From positions 1 through 5,984 of the forward strand of contig JAQCNK010000243.1 of NCBI GenBank assembly GCA_028275075.1: a stretch of DNA of 5,984 bases, read 5' to 3'. The notes under the pieces are model-generated. The model had not been told where the DNA came from. It saw only the letters and a list, made by a program, of their open reading frames with translations, and made no database searches. Each line of letters opens with the position of its first letter. The first letter of the stretch is position 1. The translations under genes and the position numbers were made by a program. Source of the DNA: Haloarcula sp. (GTDB lineage: Archaea > Halobacteriota > Halobacteria > Halobacteriales > Haloarculaceae). Positions 5,049 through 5,984 of this stretch are shown one piece after another.

Positions 5049-5984
5049 TCAGTCGTCGTTAGCCGTCGCTTCCGGCCCTTCGCCGTCGGCGGACCGCGGC
5101 CCGGCCGCGTGGCCCTCGTGTTGGAGTGCCGTCGCGAACAACGCCGGTGAGATGGCGGGCACTTCGGCGTCCTCTACGGCACCCTCGGACTCGATATCCT
5201 CGACCGACCGCGGATACTTTCGGAGGTCCTTGTGGATTGCGATGCCGGCGTCGGCGCCCTCGCCCATCGCCACGGGAATCTGGTTGTGTCCCGGCGTCAG
5301 GTCACCGACTGCGTACACGCCGGGGACCGAGGTCTCGCCGTGGTCGTCGACGGCGACAGTGCCGTCGTCGTTGCGCTCAAGCCCCAGCTCCTCTGCGATT
5401 TCGGCCTGGTAATCGGACCCCAGCATCGGGAACCCACCTTTGTACTCCCGCACTGACCCGTCTTCGAATTCGTAGGCCTCCAGCCAGCCGTCGTCGTCGG
5501 TTCGCTTCCCCGACAGCTCCGTGTCGACAATCTCGACCGGATGGTTGTCGAGCATTTGCTGGGTGTTCTCGCTCCACTCGGGCACCTCGCCGCGGGTCAA
5601 GATGTCAACATCATCGGTGTAGTTCAGCATGATCATCGCGACGTGGGCGGCGGCCTCGCCGGTTCCCATCACGAAGACTGGCTCACCGACGAACATGAAC
5701 GCGTCACAGTGGAGACACCAGTGTAGTCCCTTTCCGGTCCGGGGCAGTGGCGGGTCCGGTCGCTCATCGGAAAAGCCGGTCGCGAGGACGACGCGTTTCA
5801 CCGTCAGGTCGCCGTCGGCCGTCGCCACGTCAAAGCCGTCGCTGTCGAGGGGGTCGACCGACTCAACGAACCCGCGCCGGTAGGTCCCGCCGTAGTCTTC
5901 GACCTGTTCGCGGGCCGTCTGCAGGAACTCGTTGCCGCTCACGTCCTCTGTGACGCCGATGACGTTGTGCGTATCGGTCATCAT
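5049..5984 (-). CDS. Thioredoxin-reductase-like FAD/NAD(P) flavoprotein (5' partial)
   Basis: The last 311 residues of a two-dinucleotide-domain flavoprotein; the gene continues past 5984. The N-terminal GxGxxG FAD motif is missing, and since the CxxC of E. coli TrxB lies near residue 135 and here near 90, roughly 45 residues are probably outside the window. Visible in order: VVLATGFSD (65-73), WCLHCDAF with a CxxC pair at Cys90/Cys93, the NAD(P) loop VMGTGEAAAHVA (105-116), and the FAD motif GVYAVGDLTPGHNQIPVAMGEG (222-243). The CxxC sits exactly where TrxB has CATC, so a dithiol redox centre is plausible. The HRRxxxR segment that binds the NADPH phosphate in TrxB is replaced by LTRGEVPEW (129-137), so the hydride donor may not be NADPH. 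An acidic tail of about 58 residues (254-311) follows the FAD domain. Substrate is unknown; a thioredoxin or other disulfide partner is likely. Confidence 0.85.
   Translation of the reverse strand: MMTDTHNVIGVTEDVSGNEFLQTAREQVEDYGGTYRRGFVESVDPLDSDGFDVATADGDLTVKRVVLATGFSDERPDPPLPRTGKGLHWCLHCDAFMFVGEPVFVMGTGEAAAHVAMIMLNYTDDVDILTRGEVPEWSENTQQMLDNHPVEIVDTELSGKRTDDDGWLEAYEFEDGSVREYKGGFPMLGSDYQAEIAEELGLERNDDGTVAVDDHGETSVPGVYAVGDLTPGHNQIPVAMGEGADAGIAIHKDLRKYPRSVEDIESEGAVEDAEVPAISPALFATALQHEGHAAGPRSADGEGPEATANDD

Noticed and set aside
4828..5412. A 194-codon plus-strand frame covering the gap and the flavoprotein 3' end
   Set aside because: It is Ser/Pro-rich shadow coding antisense to the flavoprotein and has no motif. 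It begins inside the HTH gene, upstream of the candidate plus-strand promoter.

Overview
The window looks like an ordinary chromosomal segment of a halophilic archaeon (Halobacteria). The DNA is GC-rich with strongly GC-biased third codon positions. The proteins are rich in Asp and Glu and poor in Lys. Several genes have an AT-rich, TATA-like box about 23-33 nt before the start codon, as expected for leaderless haloarchaeal transcripts. The protein families (COG3357-type HTH plus zinc ribbon, a tiny C-x-x-C zinc-finger protein, an acidic-linker HhH protein) also fit that group. The genus cannot be named from sequence reading alone.

Left part (1-3735, plus strand): a chorismate-centred cluster. 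It opens with the C-terminal end of shikimate dehydrogenase (aroE). Next comes a small protein with a long acidic linker and a C-terminal helix-hairpin-helix domain. Three tightly overlapping genes follow: a chorismate-binding synthase subunit (TrpE/PabB family), its glutamine amidotransferase partner (TrpG/PabA family) and a PLP fold-type IV aminotransferase/lyase (PabC/IlvE family). Read together, AroE feeds the shikimate pathway, the synthase pair aminates chorismate, and the class IV enzyme would release p-aminobenzoate for folate. The synthase nevertheless carries the anthranilate-synthase-type Ala (PIAGT), not the Lys of well-studied aminodeoxychorismate synthases, so the assignment is not closed.

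Middle (3736-4561): a stand-alone Rieske [2Fe-2S] protein, then a 45-residue CxxC/CxxC zinc-finger microprotein, both on the plus strand.

Right part (4562-5984, minus strand): a small HTH plus zinc-ribbon regulator (COG3357 type) with its own leaderless promoter, and upstream of it a thioredoxin-reductase-like flavoprotein whose N-terminal FAD-binding end lies outside the window. The 196-base gap between these two genes holds the regulator's promoter, one arm of an inverted repeat that flanks the regulator gene, and a strong TATA-like element pointing toward the 3' end of the flavoprotein gene, which could start an antisense RNA.

I see no mobile element, CRISPR array, tRNA, rRNA or defence system. 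The window reads as core metabolism with a few small, poorly characterised proteins; I do not see a convincing new multi-gene system.
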